Source: Streptomyces sp. CB02400 (GTDB lineage: Bacteria; Actinomycetota; Actinomycetes; Streptomycetales; Streptomycetaceae). From it: 64,000 bases of DNA. Positions 18,120 through 27,400 of this stretch are shown one piece after another. How positions within the stretch are numbered: position 1 is the stretch's first letter; every line of letters starts with the position of its first letter. A program made the translations under genes and the position numbers. The stretch spans positions 124,001-188,000 of the forward strand of contig NZ_LIWB01000012.1 in the NCBI RefSeq assembly GCF_001905725.1. Reading direction: 5' to 3'. Under the pieces are notes generated by a model. The model was not told the DNA's origin and ran no database searches. It saw only the letters and a program-made list of their open reading frames with translations.

Positions 18120-18710
18120 GTGAGCGACAGTGACGAGGGCGCCGGGCGCGCGGCTCCGTCCCGGCGCAAGGACGCCCGGCGCAACAAGGAGAACCTGCTG
18201 GACGCCGCCGCCGCGGTCTTCGTCGCGTCGGGCGTGGACGCGCCGGTCCGCGACATCGCGGCCAGGGCCGGAGTCGGGCTGGGCACGATCTACCGCCACT
18301 TCCCGACGCGGGCGGACCTCATCATCGCCGTCTACCGGCACCAGGTCGACGCCTGCGCCGAAGCCGGCCCGGCCCTGCTGGCCGCCGGCGCGACTCCGCA
18401 CGCGGCACTGGGGGAGTGGATCGGCCTCTTCGTCGACTTCCTGGTCACCAAGCACGGCCTCGCCGCCGTGCTGCACTCCGACGAGGCCGGTTTCGACGCC
18501 CTGCACACCTACTTCCTCGACCGTCTCGTGCCGGTCTGCACCCAACTGCTCGAAGCCGCCGCGGCGGCCGGTGAGATCCGCTCCGACATCGACGCCTACG
18601 CGCTCATGCGCGGCGTCGGAAACCTGTGCATCGGCGCGGAGAGCGACCCCCGCTACGACGCACGCCGACTGGTCGGGCTCCTCGTCGCGGGACTGCGGTC
18701 ACCCCGGTAG
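18120..18710 (+). CDS. TetR-family regulator divergent from the aldo/keto reductase
   Basis: A 196-residue TetR protein with a typical helix-turn-helix (AARAGVGLGTIYRHFPTRADLI, about residues 44-65) and a helical ligand domain. GTG 18120 is chosen as start because GGAAGGAG (18105-18112) stands 7 bases upstream. An in-frame ATG at 18099 has no such site. The near-perfect operator upstream implies autoregulation together with control of the aldo/keto reductase. The matching operator at 48831 suggests a wider regulon. Confidence 0.88.
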   Translation: MSDSDEGAGRAAPSRRKDARRNKENLLDAAAAVFVASGVDAPVRDIAARAGVGLGTIYRHFPTRADLIIAVYRHQVDACAEAGPALLAAGATPHAALGEWIGLFVDFLVTKHGLAAVLHSDEAGFDALHTYFLDRLVPVCTQLLEAAAAAGEIRSDIDAYALMRGVGNLCIGAESDPRYDARRLVGLLVAGLRSPR

Positions 18711-18865
18711 CGCCTTCCCGGGCGGTGAGGGAGGCAGCGCACAACGTGTCACACCTTTGACCGGTCCCCTGTCCTGCGGGTGGGAAGGCGGCGCACGGTC
18801 AGGTCCTCCGTCTCCGCCGAGCCCGGCAACGGCCTTTCCCTCACGGGACTTTGCCTTCTCTTTAC

Positions 18866-18889
18866 AACCCGTGCCGTCGCTGTCCCGTC
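18866..18889 (+). promoter_or_regulatory. Possible ECF-type promoter of the surface protein-sortase genes
   Basis: AAC (18866-18868) and CGTC (18886-18889) are 17 bases apart, which fits the AAC-N16/17-CGTC layout of several ECF sigma promoters in Streptomyces. The site lies 69 bases before the surface protein gene and two genes upstream of an ECF-like sigma gene. The match is short and may be chance. Confidence 0.25.
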
Positions 18890-18957
18890 TCTTCGCACGA
18901 TCCATGACCCAGCCCGCCAGGTCATCCTGCGGGCGGAGCGACGAAAGAGAGCGACCC

Positions 18958-19305
18958 ATGCGCCGAACTGTCCTCAGCGCCACGGCACTTGCCTGCACCG
19001 CCGTGCTGGCGAGCACGGTGCCCGCCTTCGCCGACGGGCCGTCCCCGGTCCCCGCGGCCACCGTGACCCCCAGCGAGTCGCCGGCCCCGGCCGACGCCAC
19101 GGACCCGAGCCCCGTACCGGCCGAGAGCGAAGCGCAGGCTCCCGGCGAGGTCACCGTCGTACCGAGCGGTGCGCCCGACACCGGCGTCGCGTCCGCGGAG
19201 TCCGGAACCGACGGCGCGCTGATCGGCGGGAGCGCCGCCGCGGTGCTCGCCGCCGGCGGCGCGGCGGCCCTTCTCGTACGTCGCCGGCGGGCGACCACGG
19301 CATGA
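18958..19305 (+). CDS. Small exported surface protein with C-terminal anchor, candidate sortase substrate
   Basis: A 115-residue protein with a signal peptide (residues 1-25, ending TVPAFA), a Pro/Ser/Ala-rich low-complexity stalk, an APDTGVA segment near residue 78, a hydrophobic helix (about 88-107) and an RRRR tail. This resembles a cell-wall sorting signal, but the motif is PDTG, not a clean LPXTG or LAXTG, and the spacing to the helix is slightly long. It overlaps the sortase gene by 4 bp (ATGA), so the two are translationally coupled and functionally linked. GAGAG precedes the ATG. Confidence 0.7.
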   Translation: MRRTVLSATALACTAVLASTVPAFADGPSPVPAATVTPSESPAPADATDPSPVPAESEAQAPGEVTVVPSGAPDTGVASAESGTDGALIGGSAAAVLAAGGAAALLVRRRRATTA

Positions 19306-19916
19306 CGTCGCTCTCCAGGCGTGCCTTCGCCATCACGGCGACGGCCGCGCTCCTCGGCGGCTGCGGAGGCGGCCACCGGACCGGCCGGTCCCCGGCCGGA
19401 CACCCCGGGAGCACGACACCGTCCGCGCGGTCCACCGGGAAATCGGCGCGTGCCCTCGGGCGTTCGGTCCCGGTCGGGCTGGAGATACCGGACATCGGGG
19501 TCGACACGCCGGTCATCCGGCTGGGGCTGGCCCCGGACCACACGGTCCAGGTGCCTCCGGTCACGGCCCATGACCGGGCGGGCTGGTACCGGCACTCGCC
19601 GACGCCCGGCCAGACCGGCCCGTCGGTGATCCTCGGCCACGTCACGGTCGGCGCCCACGGGGACGGCGTCTTCCGGCACCTCGCACGTCTGGGCCGGGGG
19701 GACAGGGTCGTGGCACGCCTGGAGAACGGCACCGCGGCGGTGTTCGCCGTCTACTCGGTCCGGACGGTCGCCAAGGCGGACTTCCCGACGGACGCGGTCT
19801 ACGGTGACGTCGGCCGGCCGGAGCTGCGGCTCATCACGTGCGGTGGCCCACGCACCGGCGACGAGTACCGCGACAACGTGATCGTGTTCGCCGCGCTGAC
19901 CTCCGCGAGTCCCTGA
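19302..19916 (+). CDS. Class F sortase
   Basis: A 204-residue secreted or membrane-tethered transpeptidase. The N-terminus has a hydrophobic stretch ending LLGGCGGG, so it may be a lipoprotein or signal-anchored. The sortase domain (about 55-200) contains all three catalytic residues: His in SVILGHVTVG, Cys in LRLITCGG and Arg in DEYRDNVIVF. The length and motif spacing match class F sortases of actinobacteria, whose substrates are poorly known. It overlaps the preceding surface protein gene by 4 bp. A 17-bp perfect hairpin just after the stop ends the two-gene operon before the sigma gene. Confidence 0.85.
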   Translation: MTSLSRRAFAITATAALLGGCGGGHRTGRSPAGHPGSTTPSARSTGKSARALGRSVPVGLEIPDIGVDTPVIRLGLAPDHTVQVPPVTAHDRAGWYRHSPTPGQTGPSVILGHVTVGAHGDGVFRHLARLGRGDRVVARLENGTAAVFAVYSVRTVAKADFPTDAVYGDVGRPELRLITCGGPRTGDEYRDNVIVFAALTSASP

Positions 19917-19927
19917 TCCGCCACCGC

Positions 19928-19966
19928 GTTCCCGGGCCGCGGGCCGTGCGCCCGCGGCCCGGGAAC
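19928..19966 (+). terminator. 17-bp perfect hairpin terminator
   Basis: GTTCCCGGGCCGCGGGC (19928-19944) and its exact complement (19950-19966) enclose a 5-base loop 11 bases after the sortase stop. It is one of the strongest hairpins in the window and separates the sortase pair from the sigma gene. Confidence 0.75.
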
Positions 19967-20017
19967 CGGCCCGCGACGGGTCCCACGACACCAGTACCGC
20001 CACGACCATGGAGAGCG

Positions 20018-20509
20018 TTGAAACGGTCCCGCGAGCAGGCAGCGTCCGAACTCTTCGCCGCCCTCTACCCGCGCCTCGCCGGCTGGTGCCGCCGGCTGGT
20101 CGACGACGACGAGACGGCCCACGAGATCGCCTCGGAGGCGTTCACCCGGCTGTGGGCCCGCTGGACGTCCGTGGCCGAGCCACGGGGCTTCCTCTACGTC
20201 ACCGCCGCCAACCTCGTCCGGGACCACTGGCGCGCACTCGAACGCGAACGCAGGGCCGTGCGCCGTGTCACCACCGAGACCGCCGTCCGCCCGCACACCG
20301 AACAGTCCGACCCGTCCGTACGTCTGCTCGTGCAGTCGCTGCCGGAACGACTGCGTGTCCCGATCCTGCTGCACTACTACGCTGACATGCCGATCCGGGA
20401 GGTGTCCGCGGTGACCGGACGCAAGGAAGGAACCGTCAAGGCCGACCTCCACGCGGCCAGGGAACTGCTCCGCGCCCACCTGAGGAGAAGCCTTGATCAC
20501 ACGCTCTGA
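20018..20509 (+). CDS. ECF-like RNA polymerase sigma factor
   Basis: A 163-residue group 4 type sigma factor. Region 2 includes LFAALYPRLAGWCRRL and AHEIASEAFTRLWARW, and region 4 includes LPERLRVPILLHYYADMPIREV with a helix-turn-helix ending in EGTVKADLHAARELL. TTG 20018 (LKRSREQAA) is the probable start, with GGAG 4 bases upstream; an ATG at 20008 is out of frame. Its 3' end overlaps the next gene by 17 bp, which encodes a single-span membrane protein that is probably its anti-sigma partner. It lies next to the sortase pair and might control them. Confidence 0.85.
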   Translation: MKRSREQAASELFAALYPRLAGWCRRLVDDDETAHEIASEAFTRLWARWTSVAEPRGFLYVTAANLVRDHWRALERERRAVRRVTTETAVRPHTEQSDPSVRLLVQSLPERLRVPILLHYYADMPIREVSAVTGRKEGTVKADLHAARELLRAHLRRSLDHTL

Positions 20510-20888
20510 CGACGGTCCGGAGTTCGAACCCGACGACCCCCTCGCCGTCATCCTGCGGCCGACCTCCGACTACCTCGGCCCGCCCCCCGGCCGGTACGAG
20601 GAGATCCGCCGCGGCGCGGCGCGGCGTCGGCTGGTCCGCGCCGCGGTCGGGGCCGGGTTGACGTGCGCCGTCGCCGTTCTCGTCGTGCTGCCGCTGCAGT
20701 CGTCGACCCCCGGCGATCCGGTGTCCCCGTCGGTCCCTCTCGCCCCGCCGCCCGTGAGCAGCCCTTCCGCCACGCCCACTCCGTCGGTGTCACCGGAACC
20801 CGCCGAAGCCCACCCCACCCCCCGGGCCCCGACCGACGGTTCCGAAACCCCGGTGACCGAGGTCGCCCCCGTCCCCGGCCCGAGGTGA
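20493..20888 (+). CDS. Single-span membrane protein, probable anti-sigma partner
   Basis: A 131-residue protein with a cytoplasmic N-terminal part (about 1-47, including PPPGRYEEIRRGAARRR), one transmembrane helix (about 48-67) and a Pro/Ser/Thr-rich extracytoplasmic tail. The start is TTG 20493, preceded by GAGGAG, within the sigma gene, a 17-bp overlap typical of sigma/anti-sigma pairs. No HXXXCXXC zinc motif is present, so it is not a ZAS-type anti-sigma factor. The role is inferred from position only. Confidence 0.6.
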   Translation: MITRSDDGPEFEPDDPLAVILRPTSDYLGPPPGRYEEIRRGAARRRLVRAAVGAGLTCAVAVLVVLPLQSSTPGDPVSPSVPLAPPPVSSPSATPTPSVSPEPAEAHPTPRAPTDGSETPVTEVAPVPGPR

Positions 20889-20943
20889 ACCCGGATTCCG
20901 TCCTCGCGGCCTTCGCATCCCTTGAACTGCTCGGTCACCATGA

Positions 20944-21011
20944 GGTTCCTCAGTCACTGGAAAGTGCGTTCTTCCATGTCAGCGATCACTTTCCTATGGT
21001 TCCTCAGTAAC
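20944..21011 (+). promoter_or_regulatory. Repeat-rich control region upstream of ridA
   Basis: A 14-base direct repeat, GGTTCCTCAGTNAC, occurs at 20944-20957 and 20998-21011, 54 bases apart. Between the copies lies an inverted repeat, GGAAAGTG (20959-20966) and CACTTTCC (20987-20994). The second copy with its next base reads GGTT...AACC, resembling HxlR-type half-sites. The structure suggests two regulator dimers at the ridA promoter. No regulator gene is adjacent. Confidence 0.5.
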
Positions 21012-21055
21012 CAGGAGAGACCACAAGGGTCTCGCGCGACAAGGAGGCGGGCAGC

Positions 21056-21463
21056 ATGGCCATCACTCTGGTGAACCCCGACGGATTGCCGAAGATCGAC
21101 GTCTACCGGCAGGTGTCCATCGCCTCGGGGTCGAAACTGATCTTCATCGCGGGGCAGGTCGCCTGGGACGCGGAGGGGGTCACGGTCGGGGAGGGCGACC
21201 TCGCCGCGCAGGTCGAGCGGTGCTACCTCAACATCGGCACCGCCCTGGCCGAGGTCGGCGGCTCCTTCGACGACGTGGCGAAACTGACGGTCCACGTCGT
21301 CGACTGGACCCCCGACAAGATGCCCCTGCTCCTGGAGGGAATCTCCCGCGCGGCCGCGAAGCTGGGAGTCACCCCGGTCCCGCCGGCCACGCTCCTGGGC
21401 GTGGCGGCACTCGACGTCCCCGAGCATCTCGTCGAGATCGAGGCCACCGCGGTCCTCGACTGA
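21056..21463 (+). CDS. RidA/YjgF family deaminase-like protein
   Basis: A 135-residue protein of the RidA superfamily, trimeric enzymes that hydrolyse reactive enamine/imine intermediates. It has the SKLIFIAGQVAWD start of the fold, the DDVAKLTVHVVD core and PPATLLGVAALDVPEHLVEI at the C-terminus. The position of the Arg needed for deaminase activity in canonical RidA (usually R in PAR) is occupied by PPA here, so it belongs to a non-archetypal subfamily with uncertain activity. AAGGAGG at 21041-21047 is a perfect ribosome binding site. It is monocistronic with an elaborate operator region and a strong terminator. Confidence 0.85.
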   Translation: MAITLVNPDGLPKIDVYRQVSIASGSKLIFIAGQVAWDAEGVTVGEGDLAAQVERCYLNIGTALAEVGGSFDDVAKLTVHVVDWTPDKMPLLLEGISRAAAKLGVTPVPPATLLGVAALDVPEHLVEIEATAVLD

Positions 21464-21466
21464 CGG

Positions 21467-21521
21467 GCTTCACGCGCCGCTCCGGGCGCCCGCGCCGGCC
21501 GGAGCGCCCGGATCGTGAAGC
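21467..21521 (+). terminator. Two-part long hairpin after ridA
   Basis: An outer stem GCTTCACG (21467-21474) / CGTGAAGC (21514-21521) encloses an inner stem TCCGGGCGC (21481-21489) / GCGCCCGGA (21504-21512), all perfect. It starts 4 bases after the ridA stop. Confidence 0.7.
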
Positions 21522-21606
21522 GCCGGTGAAAACCCTGTGGAAGCGGTGTCGGTGGGGTCGCTTATGCTGCACCGGATGATCACGCGGGACCAGGGGAGGG
21601 CGCGGG

Positions 21607-22590
21607 ATGTTCGGCAGGTTGTTCGGCGGGAGTGCGGAGAGACCGGCGGCGGATCCGCACGTCCTTCCCGTCCCGCGCAGACGGCGCGACGGGACGTACA
21701 CGCTGCGCGCGCTCGGGGACGCGCGGGTGCTCGCGCTGGTGGAGGCGGCCGACGCGGGTGACTGGGCGGCGGTCAAGGAGGCGCTGGCCCCCTTCGACCT
21801 CGGCCGCGACCACCGGATCCTCGGTGAACTGGCCGAACTGGACGGTGTGCAGGACTGGATCGGCCGGGCCGTCGAGGAGGACGAGGAACACCGGGCGACG
21901 GCCCTGCTGATATCCGGGGCGCGTCACATCAGCTGGGGCTGGGAGGCACGTACCGCCGCACGTGCCGTGCACGTCACGCAGGAGCAGTGGCGGGTCTTCC
22001 ACGAGCGGCTCCACATCGCCGAGGAGCAGCTGTTCGAGGCCGCCGAGCTGCGGCCGGAATGGGTCACGCCGTGGCGCCAGCTCCTCACCTCCGGGCGCGG
22101 TATGTCGCTGGGTCCCGCCGTCAACGAGACCCGGTTCGACGCCGGCCTGCGCCGCGACCCGCTGGACCTGGACATCCACACCGAGCGGCTGGCGCAGTTG
22201 CAGCCCCGTTGGGGCGGTGAGCCGGGGCAGGCCCTGGAGTTCGCCCGCAAGGCCTTCGCCGCCGCGCCCGACGGCCACCGGCTCGGCTGCGTCGTCGCCA
22301 TGGCGTACGTCGAGGAATGGGTGGAGTCGGACGACAGCGACTGCCTGCAGCAACCCAGGATCCGGACCGAGCTGAGGGAGGCGGCGGAGCGCAGCATCCT
22401 GCACCACGCGTACGAGCGCGGCCTGGGCTGGCAGGGCGACTACAACATGTTCGCCATGGCCCTCTCACTGGCCGGCAGCAGCAAGGCCTCGAACGTCTTC
22501 CGCGAGCTGGACGGCGCGTTCACCGAGTGGCCGTGGACGTTCATGGCGGACCCGCAGAAGGCGTACGCGCGCTTCCGCAAGGCTTTCTGA
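21607..22590 (+). CDS. Conserved hypothetical helical-repeat protein
   Basis: A 327-residue cytoplasmic protein rich in Trp, Ala and Glu, with helix pairs resembling TPR or DUF4034-type repeats (for example VLALVEAADAGDWAAVKEAL and LLISGARHISWGWEARTAA). I do not recognise a catalytic motif. It ends 58 bp upstream of the HSP90 gene on the same strand, so it may be the first gene of an HSP90-TPR operon. GGGGAGGG precedes the ATG. Family naming is tentative. Confidence 0.6.
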   Translation: MFGRLFGGSAERPAADPHVLPVPRRRRDGTYTLRALGDARVLALVEAADAGDWAAVKEALAPFDLGRDHRILGELAELDGVQDWIGRAVEEDEEHRATALLISGARHISWGWEARTAARAVHVTQEQWRVFHERLHIAEEQLFEAAELRPEWVTPWRQLLTSGRGMSLGPAVNETRFDAGLRRDPLDLDIHTERLAQLQPRWGGEPGQALEFARKAFAAAPDGHRLGCVVAMAYVEEWVESDDSDCLQQPRIRTELREAAERSILHHAYERGLGWQGDYNMFAMALSLAGSSKASNVFRELDGAFTEWPWTFMADPQKAYARFRKAF

Positions 22591-22648
22591 GCCTTCCGGT
22601 TCTCCGTCTCCCGTCGCCGCCCCACCCCTTCACCCACCCGGACCGCCG

Positions 22649-24478
22649 ATGATCCTGCCCGAGAACACCGCCGCCGATCGCACCTTCCAGGTGGACCTGC
22701 GCGGCCTCGTCGACCTCCTCTCCCACCACCTCTACTCCAGCCCCCGCGTCTACCTGCGCGAACTCCTGCAGAACGCGGTGGACGCGCTGACCGCCCGGCA
22801 CGCCCTCGAACCGGCTGCCCCCACCGACGCCTTCGGTGTCCGCCTGTACGCCGACGGCACGGTGGTGCGCGTCGAGGACGACGGCGTCGGCCTCACCGAG
22901 GCCGACGTGCACACCTTCCTCGCCACGATCGGCCGCAGCAGCAAGCGCGCCGAGAAGATCGCCGAGCAACGCGGCGACTTCATCGGTCAGTTCGGCATCG
23001 GACTGCTCTCCTGCTTCCTGGTCGCGGACGAGATCCACGTCCTGAGCCGCTCCGCCCGCACCCCCGACGCGCCCGCCGTGGAGTGGCGGGGACGCGGCGA
23101 CGGCAGCTACACCGTCCGTGTCCTGCCCGCCACCGCACGCCCCCGGCCCGGCACCACCGTCACCCTGACGCCCCGCACCGACGCGGGCGAGTGGACCCGC
23201 CCGGCGCAGGTGCACGCGCTGGCCCGGCACTTCGGCTCCCTGCTGCGCCACCCGGTGACCTTCGACGACGGCACGGGCGCCGCGTCCGTCAATCCCGAAC
23301 TCGCCCCCTGGGCGCGTACGTACCCCACACCGGGAGCCCGCTCCCGCGCGCTGGCCGCGTACGGCGAGGAGGTCTTCGGATTCAAGCCGCTCGACACCAT
23401 CGAGCTGGACCTGCCCGCCGTGGGCCTGAAGGGCATCGCGTGCGTGCTGCCCGAGACGGTGCCGGCCGGCCGCAGCCACGGCCACCGCGTGCACGTCAAG
23501 GGCATGCTCCTGTCCGAGCAGGCCGACGAGATCCTGCCCGAGTGGGCGTTCTTCGTCCGCTGCGTCATCGACGCCGAGAGCCTGCGCCCGACCGCGTCCC
23601 GCGAGTCCCTGTACGAGGACGACACCCTCGCCGCCGTCCGCGACGCCCTCGCCGAGCGGCTGCGCGCGTGGATCGCCCGGGCCGCCGCCAGCGACCCGGA
23701 CCTGCTGGCCCGCTTCCTCCAGGCCCACCACCTGGCCGTGAAGTCGCTCGCGGTGCACGACGACGAGATCCTGCGGATGCTGCTGCCCTGGTTGCCGTTC
23801 GAGACCACCGACGGGCACACCACCCTCGACGAGTTCGCGCGCACCCACCGCACCGTGCTCGTGACCTCGAGCGTGGAGGAGTTCCGGCAGGTCGCGGCGA
23901 TCGCCTCGGCCGCCGGGCTCGGCGTCGTCAACGGCGGCTACACCTACGACCGTGAACTGGTCCACCGGCTGCCGGAGATCAGGTCCGAGGTCACGGTCGC
24001 CGACCTCGACCCGGCGACCCTCACCGCCCACCTCGACCCCGTCGACCGGGAGACGGAACTGGCCGCCGCGGCCTATCTCGCCCAGGCCCGCGACGCCCTC
24101 GCCGTCTTCGACTGCGACGTCGCGCTGCGCACCTTCCACCCCGCCTCCGCCCCCGCCCTCCTCGTCGACAGCCGCGAGGCCCGGCACGAACGCACCCGCT
24201 CCCAGCTCGCCCGCGAGCAGGAGGGCGGCCTGTGGGGCGACATCCTCGGCGCCCTGCGCCAGGAGGCGCCGCGGGCCCAGCTCATCCTCAACCAGCTCAA
24301 CCCGCTGGTCCGCACCGCCGTCGCCATCGACGAGCCCGAGCTGGCCCGCACCAGCGCCGAAGCCCTCTACGGACAGGCCGCGCTGCTGTCCCGGCGACCG
24401 CTCAAACCCGCCGAGTCGAGCCTCATCAACCGCTCCTTCCTCGACCTTCTCGCCCACGCCCTCCGCAAGGACAGCTGA
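22649..24478 (+). CDS. htpG: HSP90 family chaperone (HtpG type)
   Basis: A 609-residue HSP90 protein with an N-terminal GHKL ATPase: YLRELLQNAVDAL (catalytic Glu and metal-binding Asn), VEDDGVGLTEADV and GQFGIGLLSCF (lid and G2 box). The middle domain includes the SRESLYED segment near residue 325. The client and dimerisation regions are shorter and more divergent than in E. coli HtpG. It is followed after 2 bp by a 1,020-residue TPR protein, a striking pairing because eukaryotic Hsp90 cochaperones are TPR proteins. No EEVD tail is present, so the interaction, if any, must use another surface. Confidence 0.88.
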   Translation: MILPENTAADRTFQVDLRGLVDLLSHHLYSSPRVYLRELLQNAVDALTARHALEPAAPTDAFGVRLYADGTVVRVEDDGVGLTEADVHTFLATIGRSSKRAEKIAEQRGDFIGQFGIGLLSCFLVADEIHVLSRSARTPDAPAVEWRGRGDGSYTVRVLPATARPRPGTTVTLTPRTDAGEWTRPAQVHALARHFGSLLRHPVTFDDGTGAASVNPELAPWARTYPTPGARSRALAAYGEEVFGFKPLDTIELDLPAVGLKGIACVLPETVPAGRSHGHRVHVKGMLLSEQADEILPEWAFFVRCVIDAESLRPTASRESLYEDDTLAAVRDALAERLRAWIARAAASDPDLLARFLQAHHLAVKSLAVHDDEILRMLLPWLPFETTDGHTTLDEFARTHRTVLVTSSVEEFRQVAAIASAAGLGVVNGGYTYDRELVHRLPEIRSEVTVADLDPATLTAHLDPVDRETELAAAAYLAQARDALAVFDCDVALRTFHPASAPALLVDSREARHERTRSQLAREQEGGLWGDILGALRQEAPRAQLILNQLNPLVRTAVAIDEPELARTSAEALYGQAALLSRRPLKPAESSLINRSFLDLLAHALRKDS

Positions 24479-24480
24479 CG

Positions 24481-27400
24481 ATGCCCACCGCACCCCATCC
24501 CCAGAGCACCGACGAGCTGTACGAGGCGCTCCAGGAGAACCGCCGGCGCCCCTACGGCCGCGCCCGCACCGTCACCGCCGAGGAACTCGTCGACGTCGCC
24601 GAGCAGTTCGAGGAGCCCGTCCCGCTCGTCCGCGCACTCCTCGAACTGCAGGAGGCGTACACCTACGGCTCCGAACCCCGGAAGTCGCCCGTCGTCTTCG
24701 CCCGCCTGCTCACCCTTTTCGACGAGCAGCCCGACGTCTTCGACGAGCGCCTGCGCCACACGCTGTTCTGGCGGTTCAAGTGGGTGGCGAACGCCCTGCG
24801 CGCGCTGCCCGAGATCCCGCTGGCCAGCCTGCGCCAGTGGCTGACGGAGATGCGCGACCGCTACGAGAAGGCAGGCCTCGGCCTCCAGCCCTACTACGGA
24901 CAGGCCTACCAGCTCGCCGCCCACATCGGCGAGGACACCGCCCTCGCCTACGAGCTGTGGGCCGGCCGCACCCGCACCGGGCTCAGCGACTGCGAGGCCT
25001 GCGAGATCTGCGAGCGCGCCCTCCACCACCTGGCGGCGGGCGACGACGAGCGGGCGCTGCGCGCCTGGGAGCCCGTCCTGGCCGGGAAGGAGTCCTGCCA
25101 GGAGGAGCCGGCCCGCTCCTTCTCGTACGCGCTGCTGCCCCTGCTGCGGGCCGGCCGCACCGACGAGGCACGCGAACTGCACCTCGCCGGCTACCGCGGC
25201 TGCCGCCGCAACCCCTCGATGTCCGGGGAGGTCGGCCGGCACCTGGAGTTCTGCGCGCTGACCGGCAACGAGGCACGCGGCCTGGAACTCCTCGCCGAGA
25301 ACCGGAGCCTGTTCGACGAGGTGGACTCGCCGCGGGAGCAGTTCGACTTCCTCACCGGCGTGGAGGTCCTCCTCCAGCGCGTCGAACTCCTCGGCCACGG
25401 CGAACTGCCCGCCACCGGATTCGCGGGCCGCACCTGGACGGTGACCGGCCTGCGCGCCGAGGTACGGGAGCGCGCCGACGACCTCGCCGCCCGCTTCGAC
25501 GCCCGCAACGGCACCACCGCCCACACCGACCGCCGCAGAGTTCGCCTCGACCGCGCCCCCCTCCTGGACGCGCTGGAACTGACCCTGCGCACCCGCACCC
25601 TCGACGACGTGGCCCCGGCGGCCCCGGTCGCCGCGCCCACCACCCGGACGGCCCCCGCCGTCCCCGAATCGCTGCCCGAACTCATCGTCCGTGCGCGGGA
25701 ACTGGACGAACAGGGGCACCCGGACGCGCGGGCCTGCTGGGCACGGCTGCGTACGCTCGTCGCCGCCCGCGGCTACACCCACCCCGACGACCCGGCCGTG
25801 GGCCCGCTCGTCCGGCTGCACGCGGACCTGCTGGACGACGAGGCGGGCCGGGCCCGGGAGAAGGACGAGTTCGCCGACGCCGCCGCCCTCCACGAGGAGG
25901 CCGCGGGCCTGTACGACGACGCCGGGCAGCCGGGCCACGCGGCAGTCGCCCGCGCCTGCGCCCTGCTCGCCACCGCGGAGCTCTCGGCGCAGGGCACCGA
26001 CGACGACGCGGGGGCACAGGGCACCGACACGGCACAGGGCAGCGGTGCCGACACCGCCGGGACGCAGGGCACGGACGCGGCTGGGGCGAAGCGCGCCGAT
26101 GATGTCCAGGCGCAGAGCACCGGTGGCGCCGATGCGAAGGCCGCCGCGCTGACCGCCGCCCACGCCTCCCTGGTCCGTCTGCACGAGGAGACGCCCGGTC
26201 TCACCCCGCGCCAGGAGGCCCGCCTGCTGCGGCTGCGGGCCACCGCGCTCGGCATGCGCCTGCAGACGTCGGGAGACGAGGAGCACATCGCGCCGGTCCT
26301 CGCCGAGGTGGACCTGCTGCACACCTTCGCCACCCGGCACGACGTCGACGCGCAGATCGCCGGGGCCCTGCTGCTGCGGGCCACCACGTACGCCATGTCC
26401 GGCGACCTGCCCGCCGCACTCACCGAGACCGACGTCGCCCTCGACCGGCTCAAGGCGCACGGCCCGGCCTGGCACCTGCCCCGCGCACTCGCCCTGCGCG
26501 GCCGGCTCCAGCTCGGCCTGCAGAACGCGCAGGCCGCGTACACGGACCTGGCCGAGGGCCTGCGGCTGGCCGCCGACTGGCCGGCCGACACGGTCGACAC
26601 CTCCCGCCTCCACAGTGACCTGGCCGGGGCCTGCATGCACCTGGGCCGCCCCGACGAGGCGCTGCGGCACCTGACCCGCTCCGCGGAGCTGGACCTCCGC
26701 GGCGGCAGCCGGTTCGACGCGTACTGCACCTACAGCAACGCGGCCCAGCTCAGCCTCGACCTCGGCCGCGTCGAGGACTGCATCGCGCTGCTCGACTCCC
26801 TGCTCACCGAACCGGACGTCGCCGCCGGGAAGCCGGACGACCGGCTCGTCGCCCAACTGCGGCTGACCCGTGCCCGTGCGCTGCACGCGGGGGACGACCT
26901 CAAGGCCGCCACGGCGGAGTTCGTCGCCCTCGCGGCCGAGTCGGCCGGCTGGGACGACGACCCGGGCAGCCACGCCATGATCGCGGCCGAGACAGCCGTA
27001 CTCCTCGGCGAATCCGGTGAGTTCGGCCGTGCTCGTGAGGCCGCGGACCAGGCACTCGCCGCCCACGCCAAGGATCCGCGCCACGAGCAGCTCAGCAACT
27101 GCCTGCGCGAACTCGCCCGGCTCCAGGCGGAGCGGCAGGGCCCGGAGGGCCTGGCCGGCGCCCGTGCCTTCCTCGCCGACGCCGGCCGGATCGCCGACGA
27201 GGCCCGCGCCGTCGGGTACGAGGTCCACGGCCGTCCCCTGGACGTCGCCCTGGCCTACGAACACGGGCGGGTCAACGCCTACGCCGGTGAGTACGAGGAC
27301 GCCCTGACCGCTCTGGAGAAGGCCCTCGCCCTGCTGGGCGAACCGGGGGCGGAGCAGGAGCACGTCGGTGAGTGGGCCGAGTGCGTCCGCCTCGCGGGTG

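Noticed and set aside
25980..26140. Short repeats that might suggest a CRISPR-like or minisatellite array
   Set aside because: The repeats are in frame within the TPR protein, irregular and spacerless, so they are a low-complexity linker.
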